Shown: positions 1-5,471 of the stretch, piece by piece | Numbering within the stretch: position 1 is the first letter of the stretch | How the letters are laid out: each line of letters opens with the position of its first letter | Assembly: GCF_014648095.1 (NCBI RefSeq) | Contig: NZ_BMQL01000109.1 | Span: 1-5,471 of the forward strand | Reading direction: 5' to 3' | Origin: Deinococcus ruber | GTDB taxonomy: Bacteria; Deinococcota; Deinococci; Deinococcales; Deinococcaceae | Length of the DNA: 5,471 bases | Notes under the pieces: model-generated | Databases searched by the model: none | The model's input: only the letters and a program-made list of their open reading frames with translations | What the model was told of the DNA's origin: nothing | Position numbers and translations under genes: made by a program

Positions 1-1
1 C

Positions 2-67
2 GCGGGATACTTGGGACAGCAGTTGCGTGTCCTGGTGGAAAAGGCGGCAGCGGGATCCCAGCGATGA
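2..67 (+). CDS. possible C-terminus of an upstream gene (partial)
   Basis: The frame starting at base 2 is open and ends at TGA 65-67, giving 21 residues (ending in ...VEKAAAGSQR) with the look of an amphipathic C-terminal helix. Its stop overlaps the ATG at 64 in an ATGA arrangement, which is common between translationally coupled genes. However, the frame starting at base 1 is also open through here, and the fragment is too short to identify a family. No function is proposed. The call rests only on the open frame, its slightly better GC3 bias and the overlap. Confidence 0.25.
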   Translation, partial: AGYLGQQLRVLVEKAAAGSQR

Positions 68-462
68 ACTTTTTCGCATCTGCACTGGGTCAGAATATTT
101 ATGAGCGCGTAGGAAGGTCAGGAAGGGGCCTGCAAAATGTTTTGAGGGTAGAGGGGCCCCCGCAGTTCTATCCCCAGACGGACCGGACGATGGCCCGCTT
201 CACGCCGGCTCTGATAGGGTTCGTGGTTGTGATGATGGTGATCTCTGCGGGTCTCGGTGTGATTCTCGCGCGGGTGCTCGTTGTAGACCTGATGAACAGG
301 TACCTCGCGACAACCCCCGGCGGCATCAACGCAGTGACCGTGGCGTCGATGAGCGCTGGCACCAACACCACACGGGTGGTGGCTGTGCAGACGGTGCGTG
401 TTGATCGGGCGGGGCAGGCGCTGATGTCACATTTGGCAGTGTATCGGCTTGCGGAGGCCTGA
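64..462 (+). pseudogene. AbrB-family membrane protein, C-terminal remnant
   Basis: The 132-residue frame matches the end of the AbrB membrane family (PF05145 type, historically called putative ammonia monooxygenase), usually about 350 residues with two repeated membrane domains. Visible are a hydrophobic segment at about residues 48-72 and the family signature LATTPGGINAV at 81-91, followed by VVAVQTVRV at 106-113. Family likeness begins only around residue 23-35 (LQNVLRV, then QFYPQT). The first 20 residues look unrelated, and the final membrane helix seen in relatives is replaced by polar sequence. No good Shine-Dalgarno site precedes the ATG. Only about half of the second repeat is present, so this is most likely a decayed 3' fragment; a short expressed protein cannot be excluded. 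The family match is by motif recognition from memory, not a search. Confidence 0.6.
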
Positions 463-590
463 GGGAGGGCCGAAGGAGGCGGTGTTCGCCGGCGAGGAAG
501 GCTGGTCTCACGGGTTCTTTCGTTGGTCGAGGGTCGCCTGGACGGTGCGGGGATGTCGAAAACTTAGTCGAAGGCCGCTACGCCACACCC

Positions 591-596
591 TACAGT
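591..596 (+). promoter_or_regulatory. -10 hexamer of a likely leaderless promoter
   Basis: TACAGT (fits TANNNT) ends 5 nt before the ATG at 602, so transcription would begin at or very near the start codon. The only purine-rich stretch, GGAG at 597-600, sits 1 nt from the ATG, too close to work as a ribosome binding site. This layout matches the leaderless promoters known from Deinococcus. The -35 region is weak (TCGAAG at 568-573, 17-nt spacer). Confidence 0.5.
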
Positions 597-601
597 GGAG
601 C

Positions 602-1075
602 ATGGCCCTTGAGATTGGTGATCCTGCCCCTCCGTTCCGGCCGCTCATTACCTCGCAGCACGCACCGCTGTCCAGTCACAGCAGATGGACGGTGCTCTTT
701 TTCTTCCCGCGGGGAAACCATCCGCACTGTGTCATGCAGTCCCGACGCTTTCAATCCCTCCTGCCCAACTTTGAGCAGCTCGGCGTACAGGTGGTTGGCG
801 TCAGTGTGGACTCCACCGAGCAGCAGCAGTACTTCCGCGACTTTTGCGTGCTGCGCTTCCCACTCATTTCCGACGCTGCCTTCACGCTGAGTCGGCAATA
901 CGGCGTGCTGGAGACCGCAGATGTCGATGGTGAACAAGTGACGTATGCGCGCCGCGAAACCTTTTTGATTGATCCTCGTGGCTGCATTTACCAGCACTGG
1001 ACGGATGTCGATCCAGATACCCACGCGGCGACTGTCCTAGACCGAGTACAAGATGTGTTCGGCTGGCCGATCTGA
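602..1075 (+). CDS. PrxQ/BCP-type peroxiredoxin
   Basis: This 157-residue protein has a thioredoxin-fold peroxiredoxin layout (AhpC-TSA family) and the size usual for the BCP/PrxQ group. Such enzymes reduce hydrogen peroxide or organic peroxides through a cysteine, in the cytoplasm. Seen: MALEIGDPAPPF start, strand VLFFFP (31-36), active-site loop PRGNHPHC with peroxidatic Cys43, VQVVGVSVD (62-70), and RRETFLIDPRG (117-127) with the family's conserved Arg at about 118. Two oddities: the active-site Thr/Ser of PxxxTxxC is His40, and there is no resolving Cys at position +5 (Ser48). Cys82, 39 residues on, is a possible resolving partner as in some PrxQ proteins; Cys128 is the other cysteine. 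The frame is open back to 449, but homology starts at Met 602, which is also preceded by a leaderless-type -10. It converges on the cyclase gene with abutting stops. Confidence 0.88.
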   Translation: MALEIGDPAPPFRPLITSQHAPLSSHSRWTVLFFFPRGNHPHCVMQSRRFQSLLPNFEQLGVQVVGVSVDSTEQQQYFRDFCVLRFPLISDAAFTLSRQYGVLETADVDGEQVTYARRETFLIDPRGCIYQHWTDVDPDTHAATVLDRVQDVFGWPI

Positions 1076-2668
1076 TCAGGGCTCTTCGATGGCAGCCACA
1101 GTCCCTGGAGGACCCTCCACATCAAGTGGAGATGCGTGGGCCGCTGCTGGGTGGTCCAGGCGTTTCAGGGCGTGTCGCCGCTGCTTGACCGCGTACATGC
1201 GAGTGTCCGCCAGTTCCAGCAGCGCCGTCCCCACGGCTTCCCCACTGTGGGCCATCCCGACACTGGCACCACCCAGTTCGGCGACCTGACGCGCCGCCAA
1301 GATCGCGATGTCCACCATCTCCAGCAGCGTGTCCTCCTGGCATGCTGGGAGCAGCAGCACAAATTCATCGCCACCAAAGCGGTACAGCTGGGCCGTGTCG
1401 TCCAGCTCGGCACGCAGGGTACTGGCGAACACCTTCAGCACCCGGTCCCCCTGGGTGTGCCCTTCATGGTCATTCACGGCCTTGAAGCCGTCGAGATCGA
1501 TCATCCCCAGCGTGAAGGCCTGTCCCTGGTCATGCCAGCGCTGGGTGTCCTCGTCAAAGGCCCGCCGGTTGAGCAGGCCCGTCAGCGGGTCTTGGCGCAC
1601 CTGCGCGGCGCTGGCCGTCCGTAGCACCTGTCGGTCCAGGGCGCTGCGGACACTGCGTCCGGCGGATTCCAACAGGGCCCGGTCACTGCCGCGCCACTGG
1701 GTGACGGCGTTGTCCTGCAGCCGCACGGCCATCAGCAGCGACGTGATGCGGCCGCGGGTGCCGAGCGGGATCCAGGCGATCTGGCCGATGCCCGCCGCGA
1801 CCACCAGCGGCAGGGCGTGGGGGTCCAGCGGATACTCCTCCAGGTACCGTGGTTGCGAGAGGGCCCGCAGCGTCCGGGTGATGCCGCCCGGCCAGCGCGG
1901 CAGGTGCGCCGCCACCGCCAGCGCCGCGTCCGGTAGGCCCGGGCGAGCGTACGCCGCTTCCACCCGCAGGTCGTCGTCCTCGAAGACGATCAGGCCGGTG
2001 TAGTCGCTGCCGATCGCCTCGCCCAGCAGCGCCGCCGCCGACATGGTCATGTGCTCCGGGTCGAGCTCCAGATCCATCAGGCTGTTGACGCCTTCCAGCA
2101 CCTGGGCGTGCTGGAGGGTGCGGGAGAGTTCCTGGGTGAACTGCGCCTGTGCCCCGACTTCCCGCTGTAAGGCGCGCGTCAGCAGCCGGAATTCGAGTTC
2201 GTTCACCACCGTGTCGGCCAGGTCTTGCAGGGCCTGCAGATCGGCGGGCGTCAGGGGGTGATCCTGGGTATCCATCACGCAGAGCGTCCCGACCCGGTGG
2301 CCGGAGGGGGTGGTCAGTGGGGCGCCAGCGTACATGTGAATGTGCGGGTCGCCGAGCACCATTGGGTTGTCGTGGAAGCGCGGGTCGAGGTGCGCGTTTT
2401 CGACGACCATCGGGGTGTCCTGCAGGATGGCCCAGGCACAGAAGGAATGCTGGCGGTCCGCATTGGTGTCGGTGATGCCGACGGCAGCTTTGCCCCACTG
2501 GCGGTGCTGATCGACGAAGTTGAGGAACGCGGCGGGGGTGCCGAGCAGGTGGGCGGCCAGGCGGGTGACGCGGTCAAAGGCCGCTTCGGGGAGGGTATCG
2601 AGGATGTCATAGCGGGCGAGGGCCATCAACCGGGCGTATTCGCTGTCAGGGAGAGGGGCGCTGGTCAT
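1076..2668 (-). CDS. GAF-GAF-GGDEF diguanylate cyclase
   Basis: This 530-residue cytoplasmic protein probably makes c-di-GMP from two GTP. An N-terminal GAF domain (about 8-165) starts with the stereotyped [17 protein letters not shown] and [11 protein letters not shown] segments and includes [11 protein letters not shown] (71-81). A second, more divergent GAF-like region (about 185-345) follows. The catalytic GGDEF domain (about 355-500) has [12 protein letters not shown] (360-371), metal-site [10 protein letters not shown] (391-400) and an intact GGDEF (432-436). The RxxD inhibitory I-site normally five residues before GGDEF is absent (D423 to A426), so feedback inhibition through it is not expected. 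There are no membrane segments, so the input is presumably a cytosolic signal; the GAF ligand is unknown. Met codons at 2716 and 2680 are in frame, but homology and a TANNNT -10 favour 2668. The stop TGA abuts the peroxiredoxin stop. Confidence 0.92.
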   Translation of the reverse strand: MTSAPLPDSEYARLMALARYDILDTLPEAAFDRVTRLAAHLLGTPAAFLNFVDQHRQWGKAAVGITDTNADRQHSFCAWAILQDTPMVVENAHLDPRFHDNPMVLGDPHIHMYAGAPLTTPSGHRVGTLCVMDTQDHPLTPADLQALQDLADTVVNELEFRLLTRALQREVGAQAQFTQELSRTLQHAQVLEGVNSLMDLELDPEHMTMSAAALLGEAIGSDYTGLIVFEDDDLRVEAAYARPGLPDAALAVAAHLPRWPGGITRTLRALSQPRYLEEYPLDPHALPLVVAAGIGQIAWIPLGTRGRITSLLMAVRLQDNAVTQWRGSDRALLESAGRSVRSALDRQVLRTASAAQVRQDPLTGLLNRRAFDEDTQRWHDQGQAFTLGMIDLDGFKAVNDHEGHTQGDRVLKVFASTLRAELDDTAQLYRFGGDEFVLLLPACQEDTLLEMVDIAILAARQVAELGGASVGMAHSGEAVGTALLELADTRMYAVKQRRHALKRLDHPAAAHASPLDVEGPPGTVAAIEEP

Positions 2669-2675
2669 TGTTTTC

Positions 2676-2681
2676 AGCATA
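2676..2681 (-). promoter_or_regulatory. -10 hexamer of a likely leaderless promoter for the cyclase
   Basis: On the minus strand TATGCT (TANNNT) ends 7 nt before the ATG at 2668-2666 with GAAAACA between, and no Shine-Dalgarno sequence is present. The in-frame ATG at 2680 lies inside this hexamer, which argues against it as the start. No convincing -35 is seen at 17 nt. The element suggests the cyclase is transcribed separately from the P450 upstream, although read-through cannot be excluded because no terminator is visible in 2682-2803. Confidence 0.42.
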
Positions 2682-2803
2682 CTGGGCGGGTCTCGCAAGG
2701 CTCTGACACAACACACGTAGGTGTCGTCACGGCGAGGCAGGATGGGCTTCAGGTGATCGCTCCGCTGACGATATGAAATTTGGGAAGATCATGTGCGAAA
2801 CGC

Positions 2804-4015
2804 TTACGCCACCTCAACGATGAAGTCACGGATTTCGTAGCTCATCAGCAGCGTATTGAACGTCAGTTCCGGCGTGCTCACGATGCGCAAGGGCAAGCTC
2901 AGCAGCCGGTGCAAAAACACGTCGCTCTCGTGAATGGCGAGGAACGCGCCAGGGCAGCGGTGCGCGCCATCTCCAAAGCTCAGGGCCTGCCCTTGCACGC
3001 CACTTGGCAGTGCCCGGTGCGGACAAAGGATGAGCGGCTTGTCACCGATCACCGAAGCGTCAGCGTTGGCGGTCCGAATGTCCAGAATCATGCGCGCGCC
3101 CGCAGGGATATGGTGTGTCTGGCTTCCAGACTCAATGGTGACGTCCTCAATTGCTTTCCGCCACAGGGTTGAGGCGACCGGCTCCAACCGCAGGATCTCG
3201 TGGAGGATACGGTGCCGTTCAGGACGGTCGCCTGCGAGGTACTGGCGACGCAGTTCTTCCTGTTCCAGCAGGTGCCACGCCGCTACGCCGATAAACTCAC
3301 GGGTGGTGACCATCCCGGCTGTGGCATACGTCAGGCATTCCACCAGAATTTCAAGGTCGTTGTAGCCCTTGCTGAGTAAGTGGCTGATCACGTCCTCCTG
3401 GGGCTTGTTGCGCCGCGCCTGGATGGCAGGGCGCACGTCAACTCGGTAGAAGTTCGACATCTTGAGCAGGCCCTTGGACTGCGACACGGCACTTCGCAGC
3501 CGGTCCAATGTGCCGACGCGTTGTTCACCATTGAGGTCGCTGCCAGAAAGCAACTCGTCGATGCGTCGGTCCATACCGGGTTTCAGAGAGTCGGTAAGAC
3601 CAACGACGCGCGCCGCGACTTCGACCGAGAGTTCCATGCTCAAGGCACTGAGGTCAGCTTGCCCCGCTCGCTGGAGCCGCACGATCAGGCGCTCGGTCAA
3701 GAGGTCGATAAACGCGTGATGTTTGTCGTGCACCGTCTTTGGGGTGAAGAAGCGGGCGATGGCAGTGCGCTGCTCACGGTGCTCTTCACCGTCCTGAAAG
3801 ATCACGGCTGGACGCAACCGGGTCACGAGGACATTCTCGGTGGTCGCACCCTGACGCACATGCTCGCTATCACGGAGCACCTGCTTCACAGCGGCATACG
3901 TGCGTAAGTACCACACGTCACGCTGGAGCTCCACGCCAGGTTGATGGTCGGCGCCGAAGCTGGTTTTTTGATCAGCGGTGTGCATGGGGCAGCGTGGTGT
4001 GGGTTCAGTGATCAT
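2804..4015 (-). CDS. cytochrome P450, soluble bacterial type
   Basis: This 403-residue haem-thiolate monooxygenase has the usual length for a soluble bacterial P450 and no membrane anchor. Seen: the C-helix motif HREQR (79-83), the I-helix AGMVTTREF (233-241), the K-helix ExxR as E273-ILR276, and the haem loop SFGDGAHRCPG (346-356) with axial ligand Cys354. The I-helix acid of the usual AGxDTT/AGxETT motif is Val236, while the alcohol Thr237 is kept, so the oxygen-activation relay is altered. The start at 4015 is chosen because AGGAGG (4022-4027, minus) lies 6 nt before the ATG; the frame is open to 4264, but that would overlap the divergent regulator. No redox partner is encoded in the window. 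Substrate unknown; the neighbouring TetR gene and shared palindrome suggest ligand-induced expression. I could not place it in a CYP family. Confidence 0.94.
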   Translation of the reverse strand: MITEPTPRCPMHTADQKTSFGADHQPGVELQRDVWYLRTYAAVKQVLRDSEHVRQGATTENVLVTRLRPAVIFQDGEEHREQRTAIARFFTPKTVHDKHHAFIDLLTERLIVRLQRAGQADLSALSMELSVEVAARVVGLTDSLKPGMDRRIDELLSGSDLNGEQRVGTLDRLRSAVSQSKGLLKMSNFYRVDVRPAIQARRNKPQEDVISHLLSKGYNDLEILVECLTYATAGMVTTREFIGVAAWHLLEQEELRRQYLAGDRPERHRILHEILRLEPVASTLWRKAIEDVTIESGSQTHHIPAGARMILDIRTANADASVIGDKPLILCPHRALPSGVQGQALSFGDGAHRCPGAFLAIHESDVFLHRLLSLPLRIVSTPELTFNTLLMSYEIRDFIVEVA

Positions 4016-4021
4016 CGTGGG

Positions 4022-4027
4022 CCTCCT
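4022..4027 (-). promoter_or_regulatory. Shine-Dalgarno site deciding the P450 start
   Basis: A perfect AGGAGG on the minus strand stands 6 nt before the ATG at 4015-4013. It fixes the start against the longer frame that runs upstream to 4264. Confidence 0.8.
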
Positions 4028-4036
4028 CAGCGCAAC

Positions 4037-4059
4037 ATATGATACACGGTGTATCATAT
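4037..4059. promoter_or_regulatory. TetR-type operator palindrome between the divergent genes
   Basis: The arms ATATGATACAC (4037-4047) and GTGTATCATAT (4049-4059) are perfect inverted copies around one central base, 4048. Odd-length palindromes with GATACA/TGTATC-like half-sites placed between a TetR-family gene and its divergent neighbour are typical TetR operators. The centre lies 33 bp upstream of the P450 start and 49 bp upstream of the regulator start. Binding would cover likely promoter elements of both genes, predicting repression of the P450 and autorepression. The palindrome is seen directly; the bound protein is inferred. Confidence 0.85.
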
Positions 4060-4066
4060 AAGTCAT
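4039..4066 (-). promoter_or_regulatory. probable P450 promoter embedded in the operator
   Basis: On the minus strand a -35-like ATGACT (4066-4061) is followed after 16 nt by TATCAT (4044-4039, 5 of 6 to TATAAT). The predicted start of transcription, near 4032, leaves a short leader containing the AGGAGG site. The spacer and -10 are inside the palindrome, so a bound repressor would block RNA polymerase. The mirror TATCAT at 4053-4058 on the plus strand could serve the regulator, but it has no clear -35. Confidence 0.5.
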
Positions 4067-4082
4067 GAAGTCGCATGAGTCG

Positions 4083-4088
4083 AAGGAG
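4083..4088 (+). promoter_or_regulatory. Shine-Dalgarno site of the TetR-family gene
   Basis: AAGGAG lies 8 nt before the ATG at 4097. It supports that start over any earlier codon and shows that, unlike the peroxiredoxin and cyclase genes, this gene has a conventional leader. Confidence 0.7.
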
Positions 4089-4096
4089 ACAGGTGA

Positions 4097-4699
4097 ATGC
4101 CTGAGGTCTCGCTGATTCCTCGCGCTGACCTGCGCGTGCAGCGTACCCGCCGCTTGCTCACCCAGGCGCTCATCGAACTGAGTGCCGAACAGCCGCTTGA
4201 AACCATCACGGTGCGTGACCTGACTGAACGGGCGGAAGTCGGCTACGCGACCTTCTTCCGCCACTACACGAGCATTCAGGACCTGCTGCGTGGCGCGGTG
4301 GACGATCTGCGGGCAGAGCTCTTCGAACTGTTACCACCACTAGCCGGCGACGCGCCTGAGCAGGCAGGGGCGTTGGTGTTCCGACACGTCCAGGCCCATC
4401 CGGGTCTTTACCGTCTGCTGCTCGGCAGCGACCGCTCTTTGGAACTGCGGGACCAGATTATCGCCATTGGCGTAGAGGGCCTGTTGGACACCTTCGAGGC
4501 TCGACCGGACGCACGGGTCCCAGTGGAGGTCGCCGCGCACCACTTCATTCGCTCGTTCCTGAGTTTGATCGAATGGTGGCTGCAGCAGGATCAGCCCCAC
4601 AGCCCGGAACGTATGGGGGAGGTTTACTGTGAGCTGATCCTGCGCCCTACCCAGGCTGCGGCATTGCAGCCCCGTCCCGTCCCCAAAGCTCAGCGATGA
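4097..4699 (+). CDS. TetR/AcrR-family transcriptional regulator
   Basis: This 200-residue protein has the length and layout of a TetR-family repressor. The N-terminal DNA-binding domain spans about residues 12-60, with the helix-turn-helix ITVRDLTERAEVGYATFFRHY (two pieces: ITVRDLTERAEV at 37-48 and GYATFFRHY at 49-57). The ligand-binding and dimer domain follows. Its end, with RSFLSLIEWWLQQ (152-164), then PHSPERM (167-173), resembles the TetR_C_8-type C-terminal domain. It is transcribed divergently from the P450 across 81 bp holding a perfect palindrome, the classic arrangement for a local repressor that also controls itself. The inducer is unknown but could be the P450 substrate or a related lipophilic compound. 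It could instead act more widely; nothing in the window tests that. Confidence 0.93.
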   Translation: MPEVSLIPRADLRVQRTRRLLTQALIELSAEQPLETITVRDLTERAEVGYATFFRHYTSIQDLLRGAVDDLRAELFELLPPLAGDAPEQAGALVFRHVQAHPGLYRLLLGSDRSLELRDQIIAIGVEGLLDTFEARPDARVPVEVAAHHFIRSFLSLIEWWLQQDQPHSPERMGEVYCELILRPTQAAALQPRPVPKAQR

Positions 4700-4967
4700 A
4701 CCTGGGGATTCCTGTCTTTCTAGAGCCCCTCAACACCCAACCTGGTTGGTCATGTATTGAGATTAATGCCTGCATCAATCGGTTCCACTTCGTTTCCATC
4801 GCATGAGTGTGATGGCACGCTCCCGCTCTGGCGTTACACCCCGGTCGTAGCGATCAAGAGCGCAACTGGTCGCGGAGACGATCAGCCGGGCGCGGCATCC
4901 CCTATGCGACAGGCAGCGTTGACCGAAAGGACAAGTGTCCTCGGGTGGAGCGTGACAGGCCGTCAAT
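4700..4967. other. intergenic stretch without a recognisable gene
   Basis: No frame here looks like a known protein. There is a small perfect palindrome, CCAACC-T-GGTTGG (4737-4749), with no T-tract behind it, so it is not a convincing terminator for the TetR gene. A minus-strand frame through 4775-4920 includes the string YDRGVTPERERA, loosely reminiscent of the end of some transposases, but too little to call. The stretch is probably decayed sequence behind two genes that point into it. Confidence 0.5.
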
Positions 4968-5352
4968 TTAATGGGCGACGCTGAGGGCGAACGGCACAAA
5001 GCCGAGGATGCGGGCCAAGTACGGCAGGAACAGGAACACCTTCTCAGCTCCTCGCGCCGTGGAGATGTCACCCAGATCCAGACCCCAGGCCTCGGGCCAG
5101 CCGAGCTCATCCAGCAATGCGCGGACGCTGACCTTGGCAGACGGATCGTTGCCGGAGAGGAACGCGGTGGGGGGCGTGACGAGGCTGCGGGGATCGGTCC
5201 TTGCTTTGAACATCATGGTGTTGAGTGTCTTGAACACCCGCGTCTGTGGCAATACCAGTTGCAGCTGCTCGCCCAGGCTGCTGCCCGGGTACACCAGGCC
5301 GCCGCTGGCACCACACTCACCCTGGAAGGTGGCGTTGATATTGCAACACCCC
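4968..5352 (-). pseudogene. NADPH/F420-reductase-like oxidoreductase, 3' part cut by an IS element
   Basis: The minus-strand frame ends at TAA 4970-4968 and closely resembles the C-terminal half of NADPH-dependent F420 reductase-like proteins (F420_oxidored Rossmann family, about 200-220 residues). Recognisable are SSLGEQLQLVLPQTRVFKTLNT (in two parts: SSLGEQLQLVLPQT and RVFKTLNT), AFLSGNDPSAK, LLDELGWPEAW and LDLGDISTARG. A GTG at 5294 could be read as a start, but homology continues upstream: NINATF near 5342-5325 sits where relatives have the D-x-x-NPL strand end, at the right spacing before SLGEQ. The N-terminal GxGxxG dinucleotide-binding part is missing, and the frame runs into IS sequence at about 5352 and then a TAA at 5405-5403. 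About 124-128 residues remain. Substrate unknown; probably non-functional. Confidence 0.72.
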
Positions 5353-5471
5353 TGTGGAGGAGCAGTTCGGTCTGAGCTTGCCTCGATATTGCGTACTTCC
5401 AGTTACGCCACTGTGCGGTTGCTGAGCTGTTCGAATTCTAGCGGGGTCTTGTCGCCCAGCGTCGAATGCCG
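5353..5471 (-). mobile_element. end of an IS3-family insertion sequence (partial)
   Basis: The transposase C-terminus at 5403-5471 is followed by about 50 bp of non-coding sequence, the usual distance to the end of an IS3-type element. On the plus strand the end would begin TGTGGAGGAGCAGTTCGG at 5353, starting with TG as IS3 ends do. The boundary is inferred from where the reductase frame ceases to look like its family; the opposite end and any target duplication are outside the window. Confidence 0.5.
5403..5471 (-). CDS. IS3-family transposase OrfB, C-terminus (partial)
   Basis: Twenty-two residues followed by TAA contain RHSTLGDKTPLEFEQL, a match to the R-HS-LG-x-x-P-EFE tail typical of IS3-group OrfB transposases (DDE integrase core). 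The catalytic region and OrfA lie beyond the window edge at 5471. In relatives the residue after LG is commonly Tyr; here it is Asp, a minor divergence. The gene points toward the reductase fragment. Confidence 0.75.
   Translation of the reverse strand, partial: RHSTLGDKTPLEFEQLSNRTVA

Noticed and set aside
449..601. N-terminal extension of the peroxiredoxin frame
   Set aside because: The residues are Arg/Trp-rich and unlike the family, whose homology starts at MALEIGDPAPPF. The leaderless-type -10 also sits inside the extension.
590..1024. 144-residue minus-strand frame opposite the peroxiredoxin
   Set aside because: It mirrors a well-supported gene, has no recognisable motif, and no ribosome binding site or promoter was evident.
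1136..2776. Several long plus-strand open frames opposite the cyclase
   Set aside because: They are antisense to a protein with clear GAF and GGDEF domains, show no recognisable family, and are expected by-products of GC-rich codon bias.
2934..3907. Plus-strand frames opposite the P450
   Set aside because: They are antisense to intact P450 motifs and have no family likeness.
4037..4059. The palindrome as a Deinococcus radiation/desiccation response motif
   Set aside because: Its half-sites (ATATGATACAC) do not match that motif as I remember it (TTATGTCA-like halves). The TetR neighbour explains it better.
2804..4264. Longer P450 start at 4264 (486 residues)
   Set aside because: The extra 83 residues lie antisense to the TetR gene, do not resemble a P450 N-terminus, and run through the operator. 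The ATG at 4015 has a perfect AGGAGG at 6 nt.
4737..4749. CCAACC-T-GGTTGG as a terminator for the TetR gene
   Set aside because: The stem is only 6 bp with a 1-nt centre (5 bp with a 3-nt loop) and has no following T-run. It may be chance.
4757..4984. 75-residue plus-strand frame after the TetR gene
   Set aside because: Low-complexity, unlike any family, no ribosome binding site, and overlaps the end of the reductase fragment.
5292..5294. GTG at 5294 as a true start giving a 108-residue intact gene
   Set aside because: Family-like residues continue upstream of it, and the product would lack the dinucleotide-binding half.

Overview
The window looks like chromosomal DNA from a moderately GC-rich bacterium, most likely Deinococcus or a close relative. 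That placement is an inference. It rests on GC-rich third codon positions, a GAF-GAF-GGDEF protein of a style common in deinococci, and two genes whose starts lack a usable Shine-Dalgarno site but carry a TANNNT -10 hexamer 5-7 nt before the ATG, as in the leaderless genes known from Deinococcus. No rRNA, tRNA or CRISPR array was seen.

Layout. Bases 1-67 may hold the last codons of an upstream gene. Bases 64-462 encode the C-terminal part of an AbrB-type membrane protein without its N-terminal majority, probably a remnant. Bases 602-1075 encode a small PrxQ/BCP-type peroxiredoxin on the plus strand with an unusual active site. It converges on a minus-strand diguanylate cyclase (1076-2668), and the two stop codons abut with no gap. 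Behind the cyclase promoter, 2804-4015 on the minus strand encodes a complete soluble cytochrome P450. It is divergent from a TetR-family regulator (4097-4699, plus strand). A perfect palindrome with 11-bp arms (4037-4059) lies in the 81-bp gap between their start codons. Bases 4700-4967 hold no recognisable gene. From 4968 on, the minus strand carries the 3' part of an NADPH/F420-reductase-like gene. Its 5' end is cut off near 5352 by the end of an IS3-family insertion sequence, whose transposase C-terminus runs off the window at 5471.

How the genes fit together. The clearest functional unit is the P450 with its TetR repressor: the operator covers the likely P450 promoter, so the regulator probably represses the P450 and itself until a small ligand binds. 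No ferredoxin, ferredoxin reductase or biosynthetic partner is visible, so substrate and pathway are unknown. The peroxiredoxin (peroxide removal) and the diguanylate cyclase (c-di-GMP synthesis) appear to be separate, independently promoted genes. Both ends of the window carry broken genes (AbrB remnant, IS-interrupted reductase), so this looks like an accessory, rearranged region. I did not find a wholly new system; the P450/TetR module and the altered active sites are the most worthwhile leads.
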